Notes under the pieces: generated by a model
What the model was told of the DNA's origin: nothing
The model's input: the letters and a program-made list of their open reading frames with translations, nothing else
Databases searched by the model: none
Source: Micropterix aruncella
Taxonomy: Eukaryota > Arthropoda > Insecta > Lepidoptera > Micropterigidae
DNA: 64,000 nt
Direction of reading: 5' to 3'
Assembly (NCBI GenBank): GCA_944548615.1
Contig: OX155957.1
Location: forward strand, 4,146,795 to 4,210,794
In this document: piece after piece, positions 42,801 to 63,900 of the stretch
How positions within the stretch are numbered: the first letter of the stretch is position 1
How the letters are laid out: every line of letters starts with the position of its first letter
Position numbers and translations under genes: made by a program

Positions 42801-45800
42801 TATTTCATGGGAACGAGCAAATGAAGTATTTTATTTTTATTTTCATTTAATAGCTGGCAGATAGCGAGCCCAGCAATCGTATATCGTCCCTTTAAAGAGT
42901 GGATATATTCGAATTTCAAATCGAATTTTCGAAATGTCATTCGGCATTTAAGAGACGATTGATTGTGATTTTTTTCATTGTTTTTGCTTAAATTTGTCTT
43001 TAATAAAGACATTTTATTTTGGTTTGCAAAAGGATACGCTTTGTTTTTGAGATGTGGATGAAGGGTGATCGTTCGCTAGCGATAAAGGGATCCCATTAAA
43101 CCTACAGTGTACCGTCGAAAGTGGTACTCATCCAAGAATACATCTCGTTTAAACAATAAGCATTTCCCAGTCCAGTCCGGGAAAACCTTCCACCTATGTA
43201 AGTGGCTTTTATTATTTTTATTTTTTCATCAAAGTGTCATCCTTTAAACGAATTCTTTAAAAAAAGATTTTACAAAAAACCAATCAAATATTAACAATAT
43301 TATACAATTTTATCTTATGTTTTGAACTCTTGTAAATATCATATAGCCTTAAGTATAAACTTCTCGACCAGAAATTACGATTTATATCTTATTTCATGGG
43401 AACGAGCAAATGAAGTATTTTATTTTTATTTTCATTTAATAGCTGGCAGATAGCGAGCCCAGCAATCGTATATCGTCCCTTTAAAGAGTGGATATATTCG
43501 AATTTCAAATCGAATTTTCGAAATGTCATTCGGCATTTAAGAGACGATTGATTGTGATTTTTTTCATTGTTTTTGCTTAAATTTGTCTTTAATAAAGACA
43601 TTTTATTTTGGTTTGCAAAAGGATACGCTTTGTTTTTGAGATGTGGATGAAGGGTGATCGTTCGCTAGCGATAAAGGGATCCCATTAAACCTACAGTGTA
43701 CCGTCGAAAGTGGTACTCATCCAAGAATACATCTCGTTTAAACAATAAGCATTTCCCAGTCCAGTCCGGGAAAACCTTCCAGCTATGTAAGTGGCTTTTA
43801 TTATTTTTATTTTTTCATCAAAGTTTCATCCTTTAAACGAATTCTTTAAAAAAAGATTTTACAAAAAACCAATCAAATATTAACAATATTATACAATTTT
43901 ATCTTATGTTTTCAACTCTTGTAAATATCATATAGCCTTAAGTATAAACTTCTCGACCAGAAATTACGATTTATATCTTATTTCATGGGAACGAGCAAAT
44001 GAAGTATTTTATTTTTATTTTCATTTAATAGCTGGCAGATAGCGAGCCCAGCAATCGTATATCGTCCCTTTAAAGAGTGGATATATTCGAATTTCAAATC
44101 GAATTTTCGAAATGTCATTCGGCATTTAAGAGACGATTGATTGTGATTTTTTTCATTGTTTTTGCTTAAATTTGTCTTTAATAAAGACATTTTATTTTGG
44201 TTTGCAAAAGGATACGCTTTGTTTTTGAGATGTGGATGAAGGGTGATCGTTCGCTAGCGATAAAGGGATCCCATTAAACCTACAGTGTACCGTCGAAAGT
44301 GGTACTCATCCAAGAATACATCTCGTTTAAACAATAAGCATTTCCCAGTCCAGTCCGGGAAAACCTTCCAGCTATGTAAGTGGCTTTTATTATTTTTATT
44401 TTTTCATCAAAGTGTCATCCTTTAAACGAATTCTTTAAAAAAAGATTTTACAAAAAACCAATCAAATATTAACAATATTATACAATTTTATCTTATGTTT
44501 TGAACTCTTGTAAATATCATATAGCCTTAAGTATAAACTTCTCGACCAGAAATTACGATTTATATCTTATTTCATGGGAACGAGCAAATGAAGTATTTTA
44601 TTTTTATTTTCATTTAATAGCTGGCAGATAGCGAGCCCAGCAATCGTATATCGTCCCTTTAAAGAGTGGATATATTCGAATTTCAAATCGAATTTTCGAA
44701 ATGTCATTCGGCATTTAATGTGATTTTTTTCATTGTTTTTGCTTAAATTTGTCTTTAATAAAGACATTTTATTTTGGTTTGCAAAAGGATACGCTTTGTT
44801 TTTGAGATGTGGATGAAGGGTGATCGTTCGCTAGCGATAAAGGGATCCCATTAAACCTACAGTGTACCGTCGAAAGTGGTACTCATCCAAGAATACATCT
44901 CGTTTAAACAATAAGCATTTCCCAGTCCAGTCCGGGAAAACCTTCCAGCTATGTAAGTGGCTTTTATTATTTTTATTTTTTCATCAAAGTGTCATCCTTT
45001 AAACGAATTCTTTAAAAAAAGATTTTACAAAAAACCAATCAAATATTAACAATATTATTCAATTTTATCTTATGTTTTGAACTCTTGTAAATATCATATA
45101 GCCTTAAGTATAAACTTCTCGACCAGAAATTACGATTTATATCTTATTTCATGGGAACGAGCAAATGAAGTATTTTATTTTTATTTTCATTTAATAGCTG
45201 GCAGATAGCGAGCCCAGCAATCGTATATCGTCCCTTTAAAGAGTGGATATATTCGAATTTCAAATCGAATTTTCGAAATGTCATTCGGCATTTAAGAGAC
45301 GATTGATTGTGATTTTTTTCATTGTTTTTGCTTAAATTTGTCTTTAATAAAGACATTTTATTTTGGTTTGCAAAAGGATACGCTTTGTTTTTGAGATGTG
45401 GATGAAGGGTGATCGTTCGCTAGCGATAAAGGGATCCCATTAAACCTACAGTGTACCGTCGAAAGTGGTACTCATCCAAGAATACATCTCGTTTAAACAA
45501 TAAGCATTTCCCAGTCCAGTCCGGGAAAACCTTCCAGCTATGTAAGTGGCTTTTATTATTTTTATTTTTTCATCAAAGTGTCATCCTTTAAACGAATTCT
45601 TTAAAAAAAGATTTTACAAAAAAACCAATCAAATATTAACAATATTATACAATTTTATCTTATGTTTTGAACTCTTGTAAATATCATATAGCCTTAAGTA
45701 TAAACTTCTCGACCAGAAATTACGATTTATATCTTATTTCATGGGAACGAGCAAATGAAGTATTTTATTTTTATTTTCATTTAATAGCTGGCAGATAGCG

Positions 45801-46810
45801 AGCCCAGCAATCGTATATCGTCCCTTTAAAGAGTGGATATATTCGAATTTCAAATCGAATTTTCGAAATGTCATTCGGCATTTAAGAGACGATTGATTGT
45901 GATTTTTTTCATTGTTTTTGCTTAAATTTGTCTTTAGAAAGACATTTTATTTTGGTTTGCAAAAGGATACGCTTTGTTTTTGAGATGTGGATGAAGGGTG
46001 ATCGTTCGCTAGCGATAAATGGATCCCATTAAACCTACAGTGTACCGTCGAAAGTGGTACTCATCCAAGAATACATCTCGTTTAAACAATAAGCATTTCC
46101 CAGTCCAGTCCGGGAAAACCTTCCAGCTATGTAAGTGGCTTTTATTATTTTTATTTTTTCATCAAAGTGTCATCCTTTAAACGAATTCTTTAAAAAAAGA
46201 TTTTACAAAAAACCAATCAAATATTAACAATATTATACAATTTTATCTTATGTTTTGAACTCTTGTAAATATCATATAGCCTTAAGTATAAACTTCTCGA
46301 CCAGAAATTACGATTTATATCTTATTTCACGGGAACGAGCAAATGAAGTATTTTATTTTTATTTTCATTTAATAGCTGGCAGATAGCGAGCCCAGCAATC
46401 GTATATCGTCCCTTTAAAGAGTGGATATATTCGAATTTCAAATCGAATTTTCGAAATGTCATTCGGCATTTAAGAGACGATTGATTGTGATTTTTTTCAT
46501 TGTTTTTGCTTAAATTTGTCTTTAATAAAGACATTTCATTTTGGTTTGCAAAAGGATACGCTTTGTTTTTGAGATGTGGATGAAGGGTGATCGTTCGCTA
46601 GCGATAAAGGGATCCCATTAAACCTACAGTGTACCGTCGAAAGTGGTACTCATCCAAGAATACATCTCGTTTAAACAATATGCATTTCCCAGTCCAGTCC
46701 GGGAAAACCTTCCAGCTATGTAAGTGGCTTTTATTATTTTTATTTTTTCATCAAAGTGTCATCCTTTAAACGAATTCTTTAAAAAAAGATTTTACAAAAA
46801 ACCAATCAAA
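21857..46810 (+). repeat. 589-bp satellite array, ~42 units
   Basis: Head-to-tail units repeating every 589 bp (occasionally 590 from one extra A) from 21857 to 46810, nearly identical by eye. Each unit includes, in order: a palindromic GCTAGC and GGATCC region; hairpin 1 (GTACC/GGTAC stem); GTTTAAAC; hairpin 2 (TTTCCC/GGGAAA stem); 'atgtaagtggctttta' (tail start); A/T-rich runs; and a TTCGAATTT/AATTCGAA-type region. Linked variants mark larger blocks. Notable single-unit changes are a 12-bp deletion after 44718 and 'ttagaaag' at about 41234 and 45934. The 70-residue minus-strand ORF in most units has no recognisable domain, lies antisense to the tail, and is broken in two units, so it is not called a gene. 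Confidence 0.95.
46222..46810 (+). repeat. Terminal satellite unit with tail
   Basis: Last unit, with more private changes than internal ones (46015 region 'aaatggatcc', 46330 'cacggg', 46537 'tttcat', 46681 'atgcat'), as is usual at satellite edges. Hairpin 1 stem is 46631-46635/46645-46649. Hairpin 2 stem is 46685-46690/46701-46706. TAAGTGGC starts at 46721, and the 90-bp tail then ends at 'ccaatcaaa' before (AT)n. Confidence 0.85.
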
Positions 46811-48755
<1,945 letters not shown>

Positions 48756-48880
48756 CGACTGCACAACAAAAAAGGAATTTAATGTGTTCAGCGTTCAACT
48801 ATGTATGTTTTTTGTTTCTCTGTTCCACCATAACTTCAAAATGCTCGAACCGATTAAGAAGTATGTGTCATTGTTAAAAT
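48756..48880 (+). repeat. Dispersed repeat end, copy 1
   Basis: The phrase 'actgcacaacaaaaaaggaa' with 'taatgtgttcagcgttcaac' recurs at 49146-49190 as 'actgcccaacaaaaaaggag' with 'taatgtggtcagtgttcatc'. Looks like a common insect transposon terminal segment. Confidence 0.5.
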
Positions 48881-49141
48881 CGTTATGTCATCCCGAGTGT
48901 CAACGTTAACTATTGAAGTATTAAGTCAATAATTGTCCAAATAACCATATATCGAAATGTCAATAAATTAACTTAAATATATCGTGTTAAGTGCCAAATG
49001 AAAGGTCTGATTGAGTATATCCCGAAAATATATATGTATCTATATGAAAAAATACATAAACCACAAACATTTATTTGAAAAACGTAATAACAATAATTAT
49101 AAATATAATAGTTCACTCATTGTAACGGCAGTCGTGATTTT

Positions 49142-49194
49142 ACAGGACTGCCCAACAAAAAAGGAGTGTAATGTGGTCAGTGTTCATCTATCAA
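49142..49194 (+). repeat. Dispersed repeat end, copy 2, cut by a PLE fragment
   Basis: Second copy of the 48756 motif. It stops at about 49194, where Penelope 3' sequence begins, so the PLE fragment appears to have inserted into or beside it. Confidence 0.5.
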
Positions 49195-49781
<587 letters not shown>

Positions 49782-49799
49782 AAACTGCTCCCGTAATAG

Positions 49800-50420
49800 T
49801 CTAGAGGTTGTGAGTACACATAAATACCTACATGGGCTTTATGACTTTAATTGGGAAAATCACATACTTCTATTGTGTGGAAAACTCAGGTATTTTTTAA
49901 AACTATTCTTTCACCTGAAATCCGTATTACCTCATAATATTATGAAAAACATATACTTTTCACTTGTAAATTCTATACATATGGCATTCAGGTATGCGGA
50001 CTTACATTTCCCACATACGTTAGGAAAGTGTAAAATATTCAAATTCGAATACTGAAACAAATGGCACCAACAGGCTCAATACAAATTAAGCACAATAATT
50101 ACACAGAACCCTACTCCTCAATTGATATCTTGCCTATAAGTTTTTTCGTATGGTATACGATTCTGCTTGACAACAACGAAAATGGTTCGTTACGAATACC
50201 TGCCGATCATGTACACAGAACTCAGCTACGTGAAAAGGGGTATTTGTAATATAACACGCAAAACAATTATTACGGCGATAGAACTCTTGCATTCATTATT
50301 CCAAAATTTTTCAATCAGTTTTCTATGAAATTAGACAACTCTATCAGCAAATACTTAATAAAGAAAACATTATAAGTTATACTACTAAGCAACCTAAATA
50401 ATGACTTACCCAGGCGAGAT
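49800..50420 (+). pseudogene. LINE reverse transcriptase C-terminal remnant
   Basis: Several frames together give the usual C-terminal pattern of jockey/CR1-like RTs: a leucine-rich 'kLRYFLKLFFHL...LP...K..Y.SLVNS' stretch at 49820-49990, 'TQLREKGYL' near 50220-50248, and 'RTLAFIIPKFFNQF' near 50280-50320. Multiple stops and frame changes. A piggyBac-like MITE sits directly downstream. Confidence 0.65.
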
Positions 50421-50422
50421 AA

Positions 50423-50671
50423 TTAACCCCTCAAATGTGAGGCGTCCCTTAAGGGATGCCTTGGCAAAATGTATACAAAATGTATATAAATTTATATAAA
50501 TGTAAATATAAATGTAAATGTGCGCCGCTTTATAGTAATCCGCTCTATAGTAATGCTATAGCTCTATAGTAAACCCCGCTCTATGTAAATGTAAATGTAA
50601 ATGTAAATATAAATTTATATACATTTTGCCGTAGGCAACCCGAGCTAATCGCCATTCATTTGAGGGGTTAA
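50423..50671. mobile_element. piggyBac-like MITE (TTAA-flanked, ~240 bp)
   Basis: TTAACCCCTCAAATG at 50423-50437 and its exact reverse complement at 50657-50671. Taking the outer TTAA as the target duplication, the element runs 50427-50667 with CCC...GGG ends, the hallmark of piggyBac transposons. Inner inverted similarity continues ('ggcaaaatgtata', 'aaatttatat'). The middle holds TGTAAA repeats and several 'ctctatagtaa' words. No transposase, so it would need one in trans. Confidence 0.8.
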
Positions 50672-51354
50672 AAAAATATATATATTATATAATATAAATA
50701 CTATTTAAAATAATTTCACTAAATAATTTAAAAATTATATAATACAAATACCATAACAGAGAAATTAAAAACTCTATTAGTATAAATTAGCATTAATATG
50801 TGAAAGCCTTAGCATAACTATAACAAGTAAAAATTCTATTAGGCTAAATTAGCATTAACATCACTATGTAGAATAATTAGTGTAAACCAAGCTAGTTAAG
50901 ATAAGTTAGGTTATGTTAGGGCATAAGTATAGATATTTAGTGTAAATCATTTTATTAGTGTAATCATTTATTATTGTAAATTGTAAACAAAGTAAATACA
51001 CATATTTAGTGTATACCAAGATAATTAGTATAGGTTAGGTTATGTTAGGAATTAGGTATATTAATTTAGTGGAAAATCATTTATTTACTGTAATTATTAA
51101 TAAGTGTATATTCAGCTAGTTATTATAGGAAATATAGGTTAGGTTAGGTTAGGTTAGGAAGTCAATACATCTACTTAACGTAAAAAGTTAAAATAGTTAA
51201 TATAAGCATAATAGATAATAGATAATATAAGTCAGATATGAACACATTATTGTTAGTTACCCACTGAAATGGCACTAGCCTTAGTGGGGAACCGTAACAT
51301 GTAATTTTTATCTTTTTTTATGAATAAAGACTGCTACCAAAAAAAAACCTATTG
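50672..51354. other. AT-rich spacer with short TTAGG-type repeats
   Basis: AGGTT repeated four times plus AGG at 51136-51158, and looser 'ggttaggttatgttagg' words near 50905-50925 and 51030-51055. TTAGG is the usual insect telomere repeat, but such short runs are common inside insect chromosomes and do not show a telomere. Otherwise nothing. Confidence 0.5.
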
Positions 51355-51640
51355 ATAACCTATGCCAAAAGCTTAGTGGCGCATACATTGCAATTCGGCG
51401 CCTCACGCCCACTGTCGCCTTCAAAACGCTATTGCAATGTTATACTACTTATGATCGCTGTTTTTCTTGTATGGGACGGAGATTTTGATACAGATAGGGG
51501 CGGCTCGCTATGTGGCACGCGTTCCTCAAGAACTCCTGCGAAAGGCGGTTCCAGGAAATCTGGAAATCCTGACCTTTCCATGCATTAGTGCAATGGAAGT
51601 AAGCGAACGTGTCAATAAAATGCATTGGACAGATCGCAGA
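51355..51640 (+). pseudogene. LINE RT C-terminal remnant, copy A
   Basis: In the plus-strand frame over 51467-51640 the residues 'ARYVARVP', 'ILTFPC' and 'LEVSERV'-like blocks (typical 'kkAaRyi...iLTlpcLYIlE' of jockey-type elements) are readable. Its upstream part (51360-51440) matches 52268-52352, showing the same family as copy B. Confidence 0.65.
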
Positions 51641-52261
51641 ACAAATCCAGAGTTTTCCCGACTTACCAAGGCTGGAGAGCAACTTTCCATAAGCGCACAA
51701 CATTTATTGTGCACAAAGACTCCCGAAATACAAATCGTTTCGGAGTAAGGATATTGTTTTATTTTTTTATCGTTATTTATAAAAGCAACAGATTTACATC
51801 AGTACTAGATCATCTTACGTGGCTGGAGAGCATCTTACATCATGTTACGTACTAGATATAATATTTCATGGAGTTATTTGATGTAAAACTAAAGAAGTTT
51901 TCTCCTAATTATTATTTACCTTCATTATAATACACATCTAACATATTAAATATTTTAATTTCATTTTCATTTTTAATGTGTAATATTTACAGAGGCGAAT
52001 TCTTTAATTGTAATTTACTTAGGAGCATGCCATCAAAGCAATTTACAATGTGCACTTATGAGCGCATCATACGGGGCACCGGCGAGAAGAGTGCGTTATT
52101 GGTTGAACAATGCGGCGGGTGGAACACACCACAATAACGCGTTCTGTTTTTCGACGGAACGTCCAACGGGAAAAAAAACTAAGCAGCTCAGGGCAGGACA
52201 TAGGACAAGCATAAAAGTATAGCGTTTATTCTGGATTCGTAACTACGTTAGGATCATATTA
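51641..52261. other. Intergenic, nothing recognised
   Basis: No gene, RNA or repeat supported. Confidence 0.35.
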
Positions 52262-53215
52262 ATAAGCTGTGCGACAAGATTAGTCGCGTATGCCTTGCAC
52301 AATGGCGCGCCTTTATCTCCTCTGAAACGTGATGGCAATATTATTTTACTTAGGGGCCGTCCACATATTACGATCACCGAGGTGGAGCTGAGGCTTACGC
52401 TTGATTACGTCGGGGGGGGGGGGGGGGGAGGAACTGCCCGTCCTGATTACGTAATCAACTTTGGTCACCGCATCGCAATTTTTTGGTCTAAACCTGCACG
52501 GAAATACCGCAGTGCCGCGCCGAAGATACCCCGCACGCGTGATAGTCCAAGCGCTCATCTACGATCGAGTCGCCCGGGCCTGTTCCTGCGCGCTGGCAAG
52601 CCGGTGGCCGCTCTGCGTCGCGCGCCGCTGCAACTCTGGACTAGCGCGCCCCTGCACGCTCCAACTCGATCTTTGAAAGATTAACGTGGTTGTGTGGCGC
52701 ATCAAATATGGCGGATTTACCCATCGAGTTTCTCAGTACGTATGCCAAAACGTTTTCACTCCTCCCGGGACCGGAGGCTTAACGGCGGGCCGACAAGGAG
52801 TGGGGGCAGTTAAAAAAGAAATACAAAAAGTGCACGAAGGATCCGGAGTTTTGCCTCATTATGGAAGAGTCTTCAAACAGACACTTTACAAACGCTGGGT
52901 TCACGATTCTTCGCATTTTCCACAAATTCGGTTGATTACGTAATTTTGGGGGAGGGGGGGGGGGGGAGGTGGGGGATAAAAAATCCCAAAAACGTGATTA
53001 CATAATATGTGGACGATCCCTTATGTCCACTTACTTTTGATGTACAAGACGGAGATGTGGCCATGCGCGGCGGATCGTCAGAGAGCATTTATCCTACAAA
53101 ATCGAGCGGTTCGTTGTGTGGCATGTCAACACACTCCCGCGGGATACCGGTTCCGTAGGCTGGAAATCCTGACCCTGCATGCATTCATGTAGTGGAAATA
53201 GCTGAATGTGTCTTT
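52262..53215 (+). pseudogene. LINE RT C-terminal remnant, copy B, split by a DNA transposon
   Basis: Left piece 52262-52352 and right piece 53021-53215 ('iLQNRAVRCVA', 'RRLEILTLHAFM') belong to one remnant. Joining them across the inserted element gives the same order as copy A at 51355-51600. The empty site in copy A reads 'actacttatg', confirming the insertion point. Degenerate, with stops. Confidence 0.65.
52353..53020. mobile_element. Harbinger-like TIR element nested in a LINE remnant
   Basis: The ends GGGGCCGTCCACATATTACG (left) and GGGATCGTCCACATATTATG (reverse complement of the right end) are inverted repeats. TTA flanks both sides (52350-52352, 53021-53023) while the matching LINE copy A has a single TTA. 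A 3-bp TTA/TAA duplication and GGG-starting ends fit the PIF/Harbinger superfamily. Inside each end is a long G-run and a GATTACGTAATC-type word. The core is strongly GC-rich (52500-52680). After it comes an ATG frame (52709) beginning M-A-D-L-P-I-E-F-L, with an in-frame stop after about 24 codons and then a W-x2-L-K-K-K-Y-K-K pattern loosely like Myb/SANT domains. No transposase. Confidence 0.65.
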
Positions 53216-53639
53216 GAACTAATCAGAGCATGCACTCAAACCTAACAAGACAAGGCAACATTCTGTGACTAGTGAGAATCGCGCTAAGGTTGTCGGTTAA
53301 GTGGAAGAATGTGATAAGGCTGACCATTTTCAATATAATCGACTCATATATTAGAGGAACAAAATCGTACTCCATTTCAAGACAAAATTGTTAAATAACT
53401 GTAAAGGCAGTAATTAAACTCAATTTAAAAAATCATCAATCTCTATATATGTATATAAAATCGTAATCGAATCATGTATGTAAAAACATATATTACATGT
53501 AAAATTTATTTATTTATTTGTTACACCCTAGTAGAGAGTTAACATATTATAGAGTTGTCAACTACAGCAGAAGACTTGGACAAAACAATCCACCGTCAAG
53601 TTCCGCCACATGCCCGCAAGAGGCCAACGCCTTAACCAC
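53216..53639. other. Intergenic, nothing recognised
   Basis: Includes a short (TTTA)n at about 53508-53520. No gene supported. Confidence 0.35.
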
Positions 53640-54150
53640 GAGATAGCCAGGAGTGTTACCCACCGGGCTTACACTCACGCCCTTGCTTCCAATTGCGACC
53701 AGATTACTCCGGTCTCTTGATTGGTTACGAGTTCGAGGTCGCTTTCGCGGTCCTCTCCCTTACGAAGCGGTGAAACTATCGCGGGCCACGGCATCCTTTT
53801 CACGGCTGTTCACCCAGGATCGGGTAAACGATGGTCGATTCAAGAGCAGTCGCCGTAAGGTCCGCAACCAACCCCGCTCTATAGGAAACAGTACTGCTTC
53901 CAGAATCCCCCGACTGTTAGTCAAAGTGCACAGTCGATTGGCTCACGCCGCACGGTGCGCAGACCGTTCAGGAGCGCCAGAAGGTTGATTCCTAGGGGAA
54001 ACTAGCCCTAAGGCCAGAGTCCTACCCGGGCTCACTCTTCATACGTGGAGGCCGCCGGATGGGTGTTGACCGGTGAGTGTGACCAACCCTGAACAGAATG
54101 GGTCCTTGTAGCCAACTCAGCAAGGGCCCCTTAGTATAGATATAATATTG
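53640..54150 (+). repeat. GC-richer dispersed repeat, copy B
   Basis: Related to 16240-16790, clearest at 53890-54120. The ORF at 53653-53988 within it lacks any family motif and is not conserved in copy A. Confidence 0.5.
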
Positions 54151-56350
<2,200 letters not shown>

Positions 56351-56859
56351 ATTGTAAATGTGTAAATTATTATTTTTTCAAATTGAAATTATGTTTATTA
56401 CTAAATAAATGAAATGATAAAATAATGAAAGGGCACTTATCTGGTCTGTGGTGACCAGGAGTGACTCCACGCCTTATTCTTCTCTTCCTTCAGCGCTTGC
56501 TAGGTGTTTCCTGCTGTGGTATTGGAACTTGATTAAAATGGTAGCGGCAACACAACAATGCGAGACGAGAATGAATGCTGGAAAATAATAGGCGATTAGT
56601 GTTTCTTAAATATTAATGATTGTTATAAAATGTATATCAATATTTCGGCTCAGCCGTCGTCAAGATATGTGACATTTCTGAAATCGAACAATTCGTTGAA
56701 AATTTAAATTCAAGGAATCGAACAAAAAGAAATGGATTAATAATATTTTACACGATTTAGTTAAGGTACCATAACCAACCGTGCAAAACGTTATTTTAAA
56801 TGAATGATTATAAATTAAAATAAAAAGCATTTGATGATTATGATATATGATAAACCTTA

Positions 56860-57660
56860 TTAATTTTGCCTATTGAGACCGGAACCTTTGCAAGCGCCTA
56901 AAATATAAATATAAGCTAATTCCCAAGATTTGACGTCCCTTTCCTTTGCATTATCACCCAGGCATTTTATTATTTTAACTTTAAAACATTGATCAAAAGA
57001 TAAATTATGCGCCCTGGCATGTAAAGATATTGGGAGTTGGCTTTCATTTCCTACACTAGCCCTATGATTATTTAGTCTAATATTAAGTGGTGTTGTTGTT
57101 TCACCGATATAAAAGGCATCACAAGTCCTGCACAGAAGTTGATATACTATATTTTTTGAAATACAACTGCAATGAAAGGGAACCCTGTAACTATTAGTAG
57201 TATTTGGACTGGTAAAAAAAGGACTTAGATCTAACAAAGGACAAGTTTTACAACGTGGACGACCGCAAGGTTGAAGGCCAAAAGTATTATTACCAATAGA
57301 GAAATTTTGATTATTTTTTGTTTTGTTTAATATTGATCTAATATTAGGTGGTCTGCGGAAAGATAAAATTGGCGGTGAATCTAAGAGATCCTTAGTGGAT
57401 GCATCATTAGAAATGATGGGGAATAAATCTGATAATATATCTCGCAGTTTCTCAGCACCAGGAAAATAAGTGGTGCTAAGGAAGATTTTATTATTATTAT
57501 TATTTTTATTTTTATTTGAAGTAATTTTAGGTTTTGGTATATATTTTACTTCAGAGTTTAGAATATGTTTATCCAATAGAGGAGCAGGGTATTTTCTTTC
57601 AAGAAGAGATTGCTTTAGATTATTGAGATATTTATCTAAATTTTCTTTGTTGTTAACTAA
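56860..57660 (-). pseudogene. PLE C-terminal coding remnant (GIY-YIG part)
   Basis: In frame with no stop over the retained length. It encodes the region from just before the linker to the end: Asn/Lys-rich spacer, C-G-R-P-R-C-K-T-C cysteine cluster, and GIY-YIG endonuclease (F-Y-I-G-E-T, then R-L-N-N-H-R). Almost identical to the C-terminal ~270 residues of the P3 protein. The whole reverse transcriptase domain is missing. Coding similarity ends at 57660, where the filler begins. Confidence 0.88.
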
Positions 57661-57700
57661 ATCATCAAATGTAACTATGTTGTTAACTAAATCATAAACT
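57661..57700. other. Filler at the P2 inversion junction
   Basis: About 40 bases repeating nearby words ('tgttgttaactaaatcat', 'atcatcaaatg') that occur on both sides of the break. Resembles a template-switch scar. Confidence 0.6.
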
Positions 57701-58171
57701 AATCATAATCATCAAATGCTTTTTATTTTAATTTATAATCATTCATTTAAAATAACGTTTTGCACGGTTGGTTATGGTACCTCAACTAAATCGTGTAAAA
57801 TATTATTAATCCATTTCTTTTTGTTCGATTCCTTGAATTTAAATTTTCAACGAATTGTTCGATTTCAGAAATGTCACATATCTTGACGACGGCTGAGCCG
57901 AAATATTGATATACATTTTATAACAATCATTAATATTTAAGAAACACTAATCGCCTATTATTTTCCAGCATTCATTCTCGTCTCGCATTGTTGTGTTGCC
58001 GCTACCATTTTAATCAAGTTCCAATACCACAGCAGGAAACACCTAGCAAGCGCTGAAGGAAGAGAAGAATAAGGCGTGGAGTCACTCCTGGTCACCACAG
58101 ACCAGATAAGTGCCCTTTCATTATTTTATCATTTCATTTATTTAGTAATAAACATAATTTCAATTTGAAAA

Positions 58172-60827
<2,656 letters not shown>

Positions 60828-61027
60828 NNNNNNNNNNNNNNNNNNNNNNNNNNNNNNNNNNNNNNNNNNNNNNNNNNNNNNNNNNNNNNNNNNNNNNNNN
60901 NNNNNNNNNNNNNNNNNNNNNNNNNNNNNNNNNNNNNNNNNNNNNNNNNNNNNNNNNNNNNNNNNNNNNNNNNNNNNNNNNNNNNNNNNNNNNNNNNNNN
61001 NNNNNNNNNNNNNNNNNNNNNNNNNNN
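60828..61027. other. Assembly gap (200 N)
   Basis: Unknown bases between the PLE coding region and the 557-bp-unit element. The true length may differ. Other tails here abut (AT)n, so an (AT)n tract inside the gap would be expected. Confidence 1.
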
Positions 61028-63719
<2,692 letters not shown>

Positions 63720-63900
63720 TAATACGAGAACGAACGACACTAGAGTGTGAGGAAAGGCTGAAATTATTAAAGATGACAACATTAGAGGACCAACGTAAAC
63801 GTGGTGATATGATAGAAATATATAAAACACTATAATATAATGTCCACAGCGGAATTGATGTAGACGAAATCTACAAAGAAAACTCGTCTTCATTGATAAT
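63720..63900 (+). pseudogene. LINE RT C-terminal remnant
   Basis: From 63743 the frame reads E-C-E-E-R-L-K-L-L, T-L-E-D-Q-R-K-R-G-D-M-I-E-I-Y-K and then a stop. This is the conserved 'Y..RL..L.l.tLe.RR.RgDmi..yK' block near the end of CR1/jockey-type reverse transcriptases. Very short and truncated on both sides. Confidence 0.7.

Noticed and set aside
51136..51158. A telomere or subtelomere from TTAGG-type repeats
   Set aside because: Only four and a half units, surrounded by ordinary intergenic DNA; short runs are common inside insect chromosomes.
53653..53988. A 111-residue Arg-rich ORF
   Set aside because: Falls in a dispersed GC-richer repeat; the related copy at 16240-16790 does not keep the frame.
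56860..57660. An independent small GIY-YIG nuclease gene
   Set aside because: It is the C-terminal part of a PLE protein, nearly identical to P3, with element UTRs on both sides and no start region of its own.
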